Shown in pieces: positions 7,106 through 13,985 of a stretch of 14,072 bases of DNA (within the stretch, counting starts at the first letter, position 1; each line of letters begins with the position of its first letter). The notes under the pieces are model-generated. The model worked only from the letters and a program-made list of their open reading frames with translations. It did not search any database and had not been told where the DNA came from. The stretch comes from Planctomycetota bacterium (lineage in GTDB: Bacteria > Planctomycetota > MHYJ01 > JACPRB01), in the NCBI GenBank assembly GCA_016200125.1, contig JACQFK010000626.1, positions 1-14,072 on the forward strand. Reading direction: 5' to 3'. A program made the translations under genes and the position numbers.

Positions 7106-7666
7106 ATGATGCGCCTCCTGGCGGTCCTCTGCGCGGGACTGGCCGGCGCCGCGGCGACGTCCGGCGGCTCCTGGCACGCGTTCCTCTGGTCCGCCCCCCT
7201 GATCGTCGCCGCGGCCTTCCTGATCGCGTGGGGCGCGGAGGCGATGCAGTTCATGGTCTCGCAGGGCCTCGCGCTGGCCCTGCTCGCCTGGCTCCAGACG
7301 CTGCCCGAATTCGCCGTCGAGGCCGACATCGCCTGGAACGCGGCCCGGGGCACCAAGGACTACAGCAACGAGCTCGTCACGGCCAATTTCACGGGATCGA
7401 TCCGCCTGCTCATGGGCTTCGGCATGCCGACCGTGTTCTTCATCCGCTGGTTCGCCCAGCGGAAGAAGGAGCACGTCGAGAGCGCGATCACGCTCGACCC
7501 CTTCCACTCGGTGGAGATCGTGTCGCTCTTCCCGCCGACGATCTATTTCTTCTTCATCGTCTACCGCGGGCGCCTCGACCTGCTGGACTCCGTCATCCTG
7601 CTCGGGTTCTACGTGATGTACATGGTGCTGCTTCTGAAGATGCCGCCCGAGGAGGAGGACGAGTAG
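7106..7666 (+). CDS. CaCA-type cation antiporter, N-terminal half (alpha-1 repeat)
   Basis: A 186-aa membrane protein with about five hydrophobic segments. Residues about 40-100 hold a divergent alpha-1 repeat of the sodium/calcium exchanger superfamily: GAEAMQFMVSQGL, then LQTLPEF (the usual 'SLPEL' glutamate motif) and ANFTGSIRLLMG (the usual 'GN.VGSN'). This repeat lines half of the cation pathway, and the other half lies in the next reading frame. The protein ends in an acidic run (PPEEEDE) before TAG 7664-7666. The next codon, GTG, is in the same frame, so removing the TAG would give one protein of about 425 residues, the usual size of such antiporters. It could be a true two-subunit antiporter, a readthrough case, or a recent nonsense mutation. 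The start may be ATG 7106 or 7109. Confidence 0.8.
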   Translation: MMRLLAVLCAGLAGAAATSGGSWHAFLWSAPLIVAAAFLIAWGAEAMQFMVSQGLALALLAWLQTLPEFAVEADIAWNAARGTKDYSNELVTANFTGSIRLLMGFGMPTVFFIRWFAQRKKEHVESAITLDPFHSVEIVSLFPPTIYFFFIVYRGRLDLLDSVILLGFYVMYMVLLLKMPPEEEDE

Positions 7667-8383
7667 GTGGAGGATCTCCCCTGGGTGGCCCGCCGGGTCC
7701 TCCGGCGGGGACGGATCTGGCGCATCGCGGGGGTGGCGGCGATCTTCGTCGGCGGCGGCCTGATCCTCTATCTTTGCGTCCATCCCTTCGTCAACAGCCT
7801 CCAGGCGCTGGCCGCGCTGGTGGGCATCTCCGGCTACTTCTTCATCCAGTGGATCGCGCCGTTCATGTCGGAGTTCCCGGAGAAGGTCAGCGCCTACGGC
7901 TGGGCGATGAAGGAAGGCAAGGCCAAGCTGGGGCTCATGAACTTCCTGTCGTCGAACATCAACCAGATGACGATGCTCGTGGCGATGATCCCGATCGTCT
8001 ACTCGGTGTCGTCGGGCCGCTGGAATGCGCCCATCGTCTTCACCGAGAACCAGAAGGAGGAGGTGCTCCTCACCGCCTCGCAGTCGGCGCTCTGCATGGT
8101 GCTCCTCTTCAACATGAAGTTCGAGTGGTGGGAGGCGGTCGGGATGTTCGTCCTCTGGGTGACGCAATTCACGTCGATGATCTGGGAGGACGACCTGGGC
8201 CTGCCGGCCCATACCGTCCGACACTACAGCATTTTCGTGAACCTCGGCTGGACCGCGCTCGAGATCTTCCTGGCGCTGCTGAAAATCCGCCGCTGGGATT
8301 TCCCCTTCCGGATGGGAAAGGAGCCCCCGGGAGTTCCCCATAATGGGAGCGCCCTTGACATTTCGAAGAAGGGCGCGCCATAA
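7667..8383 (+). CDS. CaCA-type cation antiporter, C-terminal half (alpha-2 repeat)
   Basis: A 238-aa membrane protein starting at GTG 7667, directly after the TAG of the preceding frame and in phase with it. GGAGGAGG (7651-7658), made by the glutamate codons at the end of the previous gene, sits eight bases before the GTG and can serve as Shine-Dalgarno site for reinitiation. A basic N-terminus (RRVLRRGRIWR) precedes about six membrane segments. The alpha-2 repeat is at about residues 58-107: WIAPFMSEFPEKVSAYGWA (SEFPE replaces the usual 'SLPEL') and MNFLSSNINQMTMLVAMIP (the usual 'GSN'). Both repeats are needed to form the cation site, so this half should work only with the preceding one. 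Its stop codon lies inside the topA promoter. Confidence 0.8.
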   Translation: MEDLPWVARRVLRRGRIWRIAGVAAIFVGGGLILYLCVHPFVNSLQALAALVGISGYFFIQWIAPFMSEFPEKVSAYGWAMKEGKAKLGLMNFLSSNINQMTMLVAMIPIVYSVSSGRWNAPIVFTENQKEEVLLTASQSALCMVLLFNMKFEWWEAVGMFVLWVTQFTSMIWEDDLGLPAHTVRHYSIFVNLGWTALEIFLALLKIRRWDFPFRMGKEPPGVPHNGSALDISKKGAP

Positions 8384-8384
8384 T
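8355..8384 (+). promoter_or_regulatory. topA sigma-70-type promoter
   Basis: A perfect TTGACA (8355-8360), an 18-base spacer and CATAAT (8379-8384, five of six to TATAAT). The -10 box overlaps the TAA stop of the antiporter gene. The transcript should start at about 8390-8392, only three to five bases before the topA ATG at 8395, giving a nearly leaderless mRNA with no room for a Shine-Dalgarno site. Confidence 0.72.
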
Positions 8385-8394
8385 TCCCGCGGAT

Positions 8395-10773
8395 ATGGCC
8401 GGAAAAAAGCCCAGCAAGAAGAAAGCCGGAGACCTCGAGCCCGTTGCCGTCGTTGCCGCGCCGGAGGACGGCGCGGAAGCCGCTCCCGAGGCGAAGCCGA
8501 AGAAGAAGTCCTCCAAGAAGGGCCCCAAGGGCAAGCCCGTCGTCATCGTCGAGTCGCCCGCGAAGGCGAAGACGATCAACAAGATCCTCGGCACCGGCTA
8601 CGTGGTGAAGGCCTGCATGGGCCACGTCCGCGACCTGCCGGAGCGGAAGTTCGGCATCAACGTGGAGAACAGCTTCGAGCCGACCTACCAGACCATCAAG
8701 GGGAAGACCAAGATCGTCTCGGAGCTGAGGGCGGCGACGCGCAGCGCCGAGGCCGTCTACCTGGCTCCGGACCCCGACCGCGAGGGCGAGGCCATCGCCT
8801 GGCATCTCGTCGAGGCCCTGAAGATCCCGCCCGACCGGGCCAAGCGAGTGACCTTCAACGAGATCACCAAGCGCGGCGTCCTCGAGGCCTTCAAGCATCC
8901 CGGCGACATCTCGATGCCCCGCGTCAATGCCCAGCAGGCGCGGCGCTTCCTGGACCGCATCGTGGGCTACAAGCTCTCCCCGCTCCTCTGGAAGAAGGTC
9001 GGCCGCGGCCTCTCCGCCGGCCGCGTCCAGTCGGTCGCGGTGCGCCTGATCGTCGAGCGCGAGCGCGAGATCAAGGCCTTCAAGCCCGAGGAGTACTGGA
9101 CGATCATCGCGAAGCTCGACAAGAACGGCGCGGCCTTCTCGGCCACGCTGACGAGGCTCGACGGCAAGGAGATCGGCCTGGCGGGCGACTCCACGGAGAA
9201 GCGGCCGCTGATCCAGATCTCGAGCGCGGCGCAGGCCAAGTCGCTGGTCGAGGAGCTCCGGACCCAGGCCTACGAGATCGTCGACGTCCGACAGAAGGAG
9301 CGGGCGGAGCAGTCACCGCCGCCCTTCACGACGAGCCTCCTGCAGCAGCAGGCCTCCACCAAGCTCCACTTCTCCGCGAAGCGGACCATGATGGTGGCCC
9401 AGCAGCTCTACGAAGGCGTGGAGATCGGGGAGGAGGGCGCGGTCGGCCTCATCACCTACATGCGCACCGACTCGTTCCGCGTGGCCGACGAGGCGCTCGT
9501 CGACGTCCGGGGCCTGATCACGAAGGATTTCGGCGCGAACTACATCCCGGAGAAGCCCATCGTCCGCGCGGCGCGGAAGGGCGCCCAGGAGGCGCACGAG
9601 GCGATCCGGCCCACCTACGTGGTGAAGAAGCCGGACGACATCAAGTCCTACCTGACCGAGGACCAGTACCGGCTCTACCGCCTGATCTGGCGCCGCTTCG
9701 TGGCCTCCCAGATGAAGCCGGCGCAGTACCTGCTGACGGAGGCGGAGATCAAGGCCGGCCGGGCGACCTTCGCCGCGAAGGGCCGCGAGCTCAAGTTCGA
9801 CGGCTTCACCGCGCTGCTCGGCCACGCGCTCCGCAAGGACGAGCAGATCCTGCCGCCGCTGGCGGCGGGGGACCGCCCGGCGCTCAAGGACCTCGTGAAC
9901 GAGCAGCATTTCACCGAGCCGCCGCCGCGCTTCACGGAGGCCTCGCTCGTGAAAGCCCTCGAGCGGCACGGCATCGGCCGCCCCAGCACCTACGCGCCGA
10001 TCATCTCCACGATCCAGGAACGCGGCTACGTTCGCAACGAGGAGCGCAAGCTCTTCCCCACGGAGCTCGGCACGCTGATCAACGACAAGCTCGTGAAGCA
10101 TTTCGACAACATCATGAACACCGGCTTCACCGCCGCCATGGAGAAGGACCTCGACGACATCGAGGACGGCGGGCGGAAATGGACCGAGGTCCTCAAGACC
10201 TTCCACGACCATTTCGTCCAGGACCTGGACAAGGCCAAGGAGGAGATGGAAAGCGAGAAGGGGCAGGAGGCCTCGGGCGAAGTCTGCCCGAAGTGCGGCA
10301 AGCCCATGATGGTCCGCTGGAACAAGTACGGCCGCTTCCTGGGCTGCGCGGGATTCCCGGAGTGCAAGAACACCAAGTCGCTGCCGTCGGAGGAGGCCAA
10401 AGGCGAGAAGTGCGACCAGTGCCAGGCGCCCATGGTCATCAAGTCGGGCCGGCTGGGGCGCTTCCTGGCCTGCACGCGCTACCCGGACTGCCGCGGCACG
10501 AGGTCGCTCCCCCGGGGCAACAAGCGGCTGGAGATCCCGAAGGAGTGGAAGGAAGACTGCGAGAAATGCGGCAAGCCGTTCCGGATCCGCTACGGCCGCC
10601 GGGGCGGCTTCATCGCCTGCAGCGGCTACCCCGACTGCAAGAACACCCGCCGCTTCCCCAAGGAGTGGTACAAGGACATCAAGCAGGAGGGCGAGGCGGC
10701 CGCCGAGGCGACGCCCGGCGCCGATGATGCCGCCGATTCTTCAGAATCCGAGGGCGGCGACACTTCCGAGTAG
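8395..10773 (+). CDS. topA: DNA topoisomerase I (type IA)
   Basis: A 792-aa enzyme that relaxes negative supercoils by passing one strand through a break in the other. A lysine/alanine-rich tail (residues 1-46) precedes the Toprim domain: PVVIVESPAKAKTI from about 48, and the metal-binding DPDREGE with Asp126, Asp128 and Glu130. The catalytic tyrosine is Tyr355 in LITYMRTDSFRV. The conserved HGIGRPSTYAPII loop follows. The C-terminus carries three four-cysteine zinc ribbons (starting at Cys631, Cys673 and Cys722), each with a GRFLGCAGFPEC-type pattern, then an acidic/serine tail (ADSSESEGGDTSE). The basic and acidic ends are probably flexible; the basic one may add DNA contacts. It has its own promoter and an essentially leaderless start. 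Confidence 0.97.
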   Translation: MAGKKPSKKKAGDLEPVAVVAAPEDGAEAAPEAKPKKKSSKKGPKGKPVVIVESPAKAKTINKILGTGYVVKACMGHVRDLPERKFGINVENSFEPTYQTIKGKTKIVSELRAATRSAEAVYLAPDPDREGEAIAWHLVEALKIPPDRAKRVTFNEITKRGVLEAFKHPGDISMPRVNAQQARRFLDRIVGYKLSPLLWKKVGRGLSAGRVQSVAVRLIVEREREIKAFKPEEYWTIIAKLDKNGAAFSATLTRLDGKEIGLAGDSTEKRPLIQISSAAQAKSLVEELRTQAYEIVDVRQKERAEQSPPPFTTSLLQQQASTKLHFSAKRTMMVAQQLYEGVEIGEEGAVGLITYMRTDSFRVADEALVDVRGLITKDFGANYIPEKPIVRAARKGAQEAHEAIRPTYVVKKPDDIKSYLTEDQYRLYRLIWRRFVASQMKPAQYLLTEAEIKAGRATFAAKGRELKFDGFTALLGHALRKDEQILPPLAAGDRPALKDLVNEQHFTEPPPRFTEASLVKALERHGIGRPSTYAPIISTIQERGYVRNEERKLFPTELGTLINDKLVKHFDNIMNTGFTAAMEKDLDDIEDGGRKWTEVLKTFHDHFVQDLDKAKEEMESEKGQEASGEVCPKCGKPMMVRWNKYGRFLGCAGFPECKNTKSLPSEEAKGEKCDQCQAPMVIKSGRLGRFLACTRYPDCRGTRSLPRGNKRLEIPKEWKEDCEKCGKPFRIRYGRRGGFIACSGYPDCKNTRRFPKEWYKDIKQEGEAAAEATPGADDAADSSESEGGDTSE

Positions 10774-10797
10774 CCCCTGCCCAAAAACTAGACAGCA

Positions 10798-10860
10798 TGC
10801 AACGAAACAAACCGTTTGTTTCGTTTCAATGAAACGAATCAAACGGCTTGTTTCGTTGCA
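10798..10860. promoter_or_regulatory. 63-bp palindrome of two tandem 25-bp palindromes (probable operator)
   Basis: Outer dyad: 31-base arms (10798-10828 and 10830-10860) pair at 29 of 31 positions around A10829. Inside are two direct copies of a 25-bp palindrome. Copy 1 (10801-10825) is perfect, with AACGAAACAAAC and its complement GTTTGTTTCGTT around one C. Copy 2 (10833-10857) differs at three positions. Centres are 32 bp apart, about three helical turns. GC content is about 40 percent, well below the flanking genes. It lies between topA (stop 10773) and bioD (ATG 10893). A tandem repressor operator is the simplest reading; a long RNA hairpin or a small mobile palindromic repeat is possible. 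There is no T-tract, so a classic terminator is unlikely. Confidence 0.7.
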
Positions 10861-10872
10861 GTTTGCGGTTCA

Positions 10873-10887
10873 GTTCACTGGGTGAAC
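10873..10887 (+). promoter_or_regulatory. Hairpin or dyad covering the bioD ribosome binding site
   Basis: GTTCAC (10873-10878) and GTGAAC (10882-10887) are perfect 6-bp arms around TGG. The 3-prime arm contains GGGTGA (10880-10885), the only Shine-Dalgarno-like sequence before bioD, seven bases from ATG 10893. In RNA the hairpin could cover the site; in DNA it could be a short operator. Confidence 0.4.
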
Positions 10888-10892
10888 AATCG

Positions 10893-11585
10893 ATGATGAG
10901 GGGAATTCTGGTCACGGGGACGGACACGGGGGTGGGGAAAACCGTCGTCGCCGGGGGGATCGCCGCCGCCTTCGTCCGCAGGCACACCGATGTCGGGGTG
11001 ATGAAGCCCTTCGCCACCGGGGCTCAAGCGGTCCGGGGAAGGCTCGTTTCAGAGGACGCCCGGTTTCTCCAGCGGGCCGCCGGCGTGGAAGACCCCCTCG
11101 AGCTGATCAACCCCGTCTGCCTCAAACCCCCGCTCGCCCCCGCCATAGCCGCCGAAGCGGCGGGGAAGCCCATCCGGCTGCGCCGGGTCTGGTCCGCCTG
11201 GAGAATCCTGAGCGCACGCCATTCCACTATGATAGTCGAAGGCGTGGGAGGCCTCCTGGTCCCTCTGGTCACCGGGTTTACGGTCGCCGGCCTGGCCCGG
11301 CGCCTCAAGCTTCCCCTCCTGATCGTGACCCGCCCTTCCCTGGGGACCCTCAACCACACGGCGCTTACCGTCCACGCCGCCCGATCCCATGGACTGAAGA
11401 TCGCGGGACTGGTGGTCAACGCCGCCGTCCGGACCCGACGCGGCCTCGCCGAGCGGCTCAACCCCGCCGCGCTCGAAGCCCAGACGGGCGTCCCGATCCT
11501 GGCCGAGATCCCCTTCCTCGGCGACCCCGCCCGCGCCCTCCGCCACCCCGCCTTCGACCGGATCGCGGCGGCCCTTCAGTCCTGA
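10893..11585 (+). CDS. bioD: Dethiobiotin synthase
   Basis: BioD closes the ureido ring of dethiobiotin from 7,8-diaminopelargonic acid, CO2 and ATP, the next-to-last step of biotin synthesis, in the cytoplasm. The 230-aa length is typical. The N-terminus holds the P-loop TGTDTGVGKT (residues 8-17), followed by the MKPFATGA substrate loop, the VEGVGGLLVPL motif (the usual 'VEGAGGLLVPL') and the GLVVN segment that contacts the nucleotide base. ATG 10893 is chosen because GGGTGA lies seven bases upstream; ATG 10896 is also possible. A TTG at 10848 would start within the palindrome and add residues foreign to the family. No other bio gene is nearby, so biotin synthesis is encoded elsewhere. The tandem palindrome just upstream suggests dedicated control, by a regulator I cannot name. 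Confidence 0.93.
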   Translation: MMRGILVTGTDTGVGKTVVAGGIAAAFVRRHTDVGVMKPFATGAQAVRGRLVSEDARFLQRAAGVEDPLELINPVCLKPPLAPAIAAEAAGKPIRLRRVWSAWRILSARHSTMIVEGVGGLLVPLVTGFTVAGLARRLKLPLLIVTRPSLGTLNHTALTVHAARSHGLKIAGLVVNAAVRTRRGLAERLNPAALEAQTGVPILAEIPFLGDPARALRHPAFDRIAAALQS

Positions 11586-11633
11586 GCCGTTCCGGCCGAT
11601 CTACTGGGGTGAGTAGCTGAAGGGATGGTTCCG

Positions 11634-12278
11634 ATGAAACGCCTCGCGCTCGCGCTTCCGTTCCTCGTCCTGTCCGCCGCCGCCGCCTGGGCCGACGAGA
11701 TCTGCCTTCCCAAGCGGATGTCGCTGGACGAGGATCCGCCGCGCGACCGGCAGGACGTCGAGCTGGAGCGGCAGCGTCCCGACGACACGGCGTCGCTGAC
11801 GCCCATGGAATTCGTCTACCGCCACAGCCAGTTCGAGGTCGGGACGATGTACACCGACTTCGACAACAGCCTCGGCCTCAAGTCGCACCTGGGCTACTAC
11901 GTCCGCTGGGGCGTCGAGGTCGTCCCTCACCTGACCGTCCACCTGACCTACCGCTACAACGCGTTCGACACCGGATCACCCGGCGAGGACATCCGCGCCC
12001 AGGCCCTGCTCTTCGGCGCCTCCTATCACGTCCCGCTGACGCGCGAGTTCGCGTTCGTCGGCGGCCTGGGGATCGGCCCGAGCTGGTGGGACTCCTCGGC
12101 CTTCAAGAGCAGCACCGGTTTCACGTTCTCGGGCGAGATCGGCGTGACGGCGAAGCTCTGGGAGATGCTGCGGCTCAAGACCGGGATCGTCTTCGACGCC
12201 GTGGGCACGGACTTCCGGAATTCGTCGGGCGTGTCGGTGAACCTATCCTACCTCGTCGGACTCGAGCTCGGCCTGTAG
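11634..12278 (+). CDS. Predicted outer-membrane beta-barrel protein
   Basis: A 214-aa protein. ATG 11634 is chosen over ATG 11625 because GAAGGGA (11619-11625) is a good Shine-Dalgarno site for it and the signal peptide then begins MKRLALALPF with cleavage near AWA-DE. After an N-terminal charged segment, residues about 57-214 show repeated amphipathic strands with alternating hydrophobic residues and tight turns (GLKSHLGYYVRWGVEVV, HLTVHLTYRYNAF, FAFVGGLGIGPSWW, GVSVNLSYLVGLELGL). This fits an eight-stranded OmpA/OmpX-like barrel. No named family is recognised and its role is unknown. It implies an outer membrane. The 3-prime end overlaps the convergent rsmI gene by 36 bases. It lies 48 bases after bioD with no clear terminator between. 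Confidence 0.7.
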   Translation: MKRLALALPFLVLSAAAAWADEICLPKRMSLDEDPPRDRQDVELERQRPDDTASLTPMEFVYRHSQFEVGTMYTDFDNSLGLKSHLGYYVRWGVEVVPHLTVHLTYRYNAFDTGSPGEDIRAQALLFGASYHVPLTREFAFVGGLGIGPSWWDSSAFKSSTGFTFSGEIGVTAKLWEMLRLKTGIVFDAVGTDFRNSSGVSVNLSYLVGLELGL

Positions 12279-12935
12279 GCCCTCGACGGCGAGCGTGAAC
12301 TCGCCGCGCGGCTCCTCCCGGCCGTAGCGCTCCAGCGCCTTCGACAGCGTCGTCCGCCACACCTCCTCGTGCAGCTTCGTCAGCTCCCGGCAGACCGTGA
12401 GCCTCCGGTCGCCCAGGACGGCCAGCATGTCCCCGAGCGTCGCCGCCACGCGGTAGGGCGATTCGAACACGATCAGCGTGACCGCCAGGGCGGCGAGCGC
12501 CTCGAGCGCCTGGCGCCGTTTCCCGGGCTTCCGCGGCAGGAAGCCCGCGAAGTGGAAGGCGTCGGCGCCGAAGCCCGACACGCTCGCGGCGACCGCCACC
12601 GCGGAGGGCCCCGGGACTGGGACGACCTTGATGCCCGCCGCGAAGGCGGCGTCCACGAGCCGCGCGCCCGGGTCGCTGACCGCCGGCGTGCCCGACTCGG
12701 TGACGAGCGCGAGCGACTGGCCGGACTTCAGCCGCTCCAGGATCTCCTCGAGGCGCCGGGGCGGGCTGTGCTGGAAGTAGGCGATGAGCGGCTTGCGGAT
12801 CTCGTGCCGCGAGAGCAGCTTCATCGTGGTGCGCGTGTCTTCGCTGACAATCGCGTCCGCTTCGCGTAAGATGCGGAGCGCCCGAGCCGAGAGGTCCTCC
12901 AGGTTGCCGATCGGCGTGGCGAGCACGTAAAGCAT
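12243..12935 (-). CDS. rsmI: 16S rRNA (cytidine(1402)-2'-O)-methyltransferase
   Basis: RsmI uses S-adenosylmethionine to methylate the 2'-OH of C1402 in the decoding centre of 16S rRNA. Motifs in order: LYVLATPIGNLEDLSARAL at the N-terminus, VSEDTRTTMKLL, the SAM-pocket TESGTPAVSDPG (most homologues have SDAGTP), VPVPGPSAVAVA, FAGFLPRKPGKR and ESPYRVAATL. At 231 aa from ATG 12935 it is about 50 residues shorter than E. coli RsmI (286 aa): the sequence stops soon after the catalytic fold (RGEFTLAVEG) and lacks the usual C-terminal helical domain. A TTG at 12959 is rejected since the family starts at M-LYVLATPIG. Its start codon shares two bases with that of truB, and its end overlaps the beta-barrel gene. 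TAGAAT seven bases before the ATG suggests leaderless transcription. Confidence 0.93.
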   Translation of the reverse strand: MLYVLATPIGNLEDLSARALRILREADAIVSEDTRTTMKLLSRHEIRKPLIAYFQHSPPRRLEEILERLKSGQSLALVTESGTPAVSDPGARLVDAAFAAGIKVVPVPGPSAVAVAASVSGFGADAFHFAGFLPRKPGKRRQALEALAALAVTLIVFESPYRVAATLGDMLAVLGDRRLTVCRELTKLHEEVWRTTLSKALERYGREEPRGEFTLAVEGLQAELESDEVG

Positions 12936-13725
12936 GGACGGAATTCTACTGGTCGACAAGCCCCGGGGAAAGACCTCTCACGACATGGTGGACGCCGTCC
13001 GCCGCGGCCTCGGGGAGCGGAGCGTCGGCCACGCCGGAACGCTCGATCCCCTGGCGACCGGCCTGCTCGTGCTGGGCGTCGGCAAGGCGACGCGGCTCCT
13101 GGAGTACATGCAGTACGACAAGACCTACGAGGCCGAGTTCCAGCTCGGGATGCTGACCGAGACCGACGACGCCGACGGCGCGCGGATCGAGGAGCGGCCC
13201 GTCCCGCCGCGGGCGGAGCTCGAGGCGGCGGCGTCGAAGCTCGTCGGAGAGATCGTCCAGAAGCCGCCGCGCTACTCGGCGGTGAAGGTGGCGGGACGGA
13301 AGCTCTACGACTACGCCCGGAAGGGGCGCGAGGTCGAGGCGCCGGAGCGCCGCGTCCGCGTGGACGAGCTCGCGCTGCTCTCCTGCGATCTGCCCCGCGC
13401 GCGCTTCCGCATCCGGGGCTCCACGGGCCTCTACGTCCGCTCGATCGCGCGCGACCTGGGCGGCCACGTGACCGAACTGCGGCGCACGTCCTGCGGCCCC
13501 TTCCGCGTGGAGGACGCCGGCCCCGACCTGCTGCCGATGGACGTCGGGGTCATGCATCTCCCCGAGGTGCGGCTCTCGACCGGCGAGCTCCACGACTTCG
13601 AGAACGGCCGCACGGTCGCCCGGGAAGTGGAGCCGATCGTCCGCGTCTACTGCGGCCCCCGCTTCGTGGGGATCGGCGAGAAATCCGGGAGCCTCCTCAA
13701 GCCCAGGAAGGTGATCCAGACCTGA
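12934..13725 (+). CDS. truB: tRNA pseudouridine(55) synthase
   Basis: TruB converts U55 in the T-loop of tRNAs to pseudouridine. The 263-aa protein begins with the family signature MDGILLVDKPRGKTSHDMV. The catalytic aspartate is Asp38 in GHAGTLDPLATGLL. Also present are YDKTYEAEFQLG, the QKPPRYSAVKVAGRKLYDYARKG block with the conserved tyrosine, and GLYVRSIARDLG. The C-terminus is short and holds a small beta domain, as in many bacteria. ATG 12934 is fixed by the family N-terminus and shares bases with the divergent rsmI start (CATG). There is no Shine-Dalgarno site and only a weak -10 candidate (TAAAGC), so how it is expressed is unclear. In many bacteria truB follows rbfA in the infB operon; that context is absent here. 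It converges with the NIL gene with seven bases between. Confidence 0.95.
   Translation: MDGILLVDKPRGKTSHDMVDAVRRGLGERSVGHAGTLDPLATGLLVLGVGKATRLLEYMQYDKTYEAEFQLGMLTETDDADGARIEERPVPPRAELEAAASKLVGEIVQKPPRYSAVKVAGRKLYDYARKGREVEAPERRVRVDELALLSCDLPRARFRIRGSTGLYVRSIARDLGGHVTELRRTSCGPFRVEDAGPDLLPMDVGVMHLPEVRLSTGELHDFENGRTVAREVEPIVRVYCGPRFVGIGEKSGSLLKPRKVIQT
12943..12948 (-). promoter_or_regulatory. rsmI -10-like box
   Basis: TAGAAT on the minus strand, seven bases before the rsmI ATG and inside truB codons 4-5. It is preceded by AG exactly as in the trpD box (AGTAGAAT in both). I see no good -35 at 16-18 bases, so the call rests on the -10 and its position. Confidence 0.4.
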
Positions 13726-13732
13726 GGCGGAT

Positions 13733-13978
13733 TCAGCTCTCGAGGGGGCCGATGGTGACGCCGCGCTCCTTGAGGAATTCGAGAGCGCGATCGATGTTCT
13801 TCTTCGCGCCGAGGAGCTCCACGTCGAGCCAGGCGCCCTTGTCGGTGATGCGGCCGCGGATCATGTTGTAGGCGACGCCGAAGTCGTGAGAGAGCTTCGT
13901 CATGATGGGTTCCCCCACGATCTTCGCGGGGAAGGTCATCTTGAACCGCTCGGATTTCTTGGCGTCCTTTGCGCTCAT
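13733..13978 (-). CDS. Stand-alone NIL-domain protein (81 aa)
   Basis: The protein is nearly all one NIL domain (Pfam PF09383), a small ferredoxin-like fold known as the C-terminal regulatory part of the methionine importer ATPase MetN and also found alone or fused to ferredoxins. The matching core runs FPAKIVGEPIMTKLSHDFG, then MIRGRITDKGAWLDVELLG and IDRALEFLKERGV, with the G-A-W-L-D-V-E-L strand typical of the family. In MetN it binds methionine; for solo versions the ligand is not known to me. ATG 13978 follows a -10-like TAAGCT by seven bases and no Shine-Dalgarno site, so it looks leaderless. No transporter gene is adjacent. An N-terminal lysine-rich tail (MSAKDAKKSERFK) precedes the domain. 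Confidence 0.85.
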   Translation of the reverse strand: MSAKDAKKSERFKMTFPAKIVGEPIMTKLSHDFGVAYNMIRGRITDKGAWLDVELLGAKKNIDRALEFLKERGVTIGPLES

Positions 13979-13985
13979 CGACTGG

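Noticed and set aside
6506..8341. A 611-codon minus-strand open frame
   Set aside because: Low-complexity H/R/E/D composition opposite clear membrane-protein coding; a shadow frame.
10798..10860. Rho-independent terminator of topA
   Set aside because: The stem is long but AT-rich, has internal mismatches, and is not followed by a T-tract.
10843..10861. Possible sigma-54 promoter before bioD (GGCTTGTTTCGTTGC)
   Set aside because: The GG and GC are 11 bp apart instead of the required 10, and the -24 element lacks TGGCA. The match comes from the palindrome sequence.
10873..10887. BioQ-type biotin operator
   Set aside because: The known type has TGAAC-N3-GTTCA, while here the arms are in the opposite order (GTTCAC-N3-GTGAAC).
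11601..11616. Small inverted repeat CTACT/AGTAG between bioD and the beta-barrel gene
   Set aside because: Five-base arms around six bases are expected by chance, and no T-tract follows.
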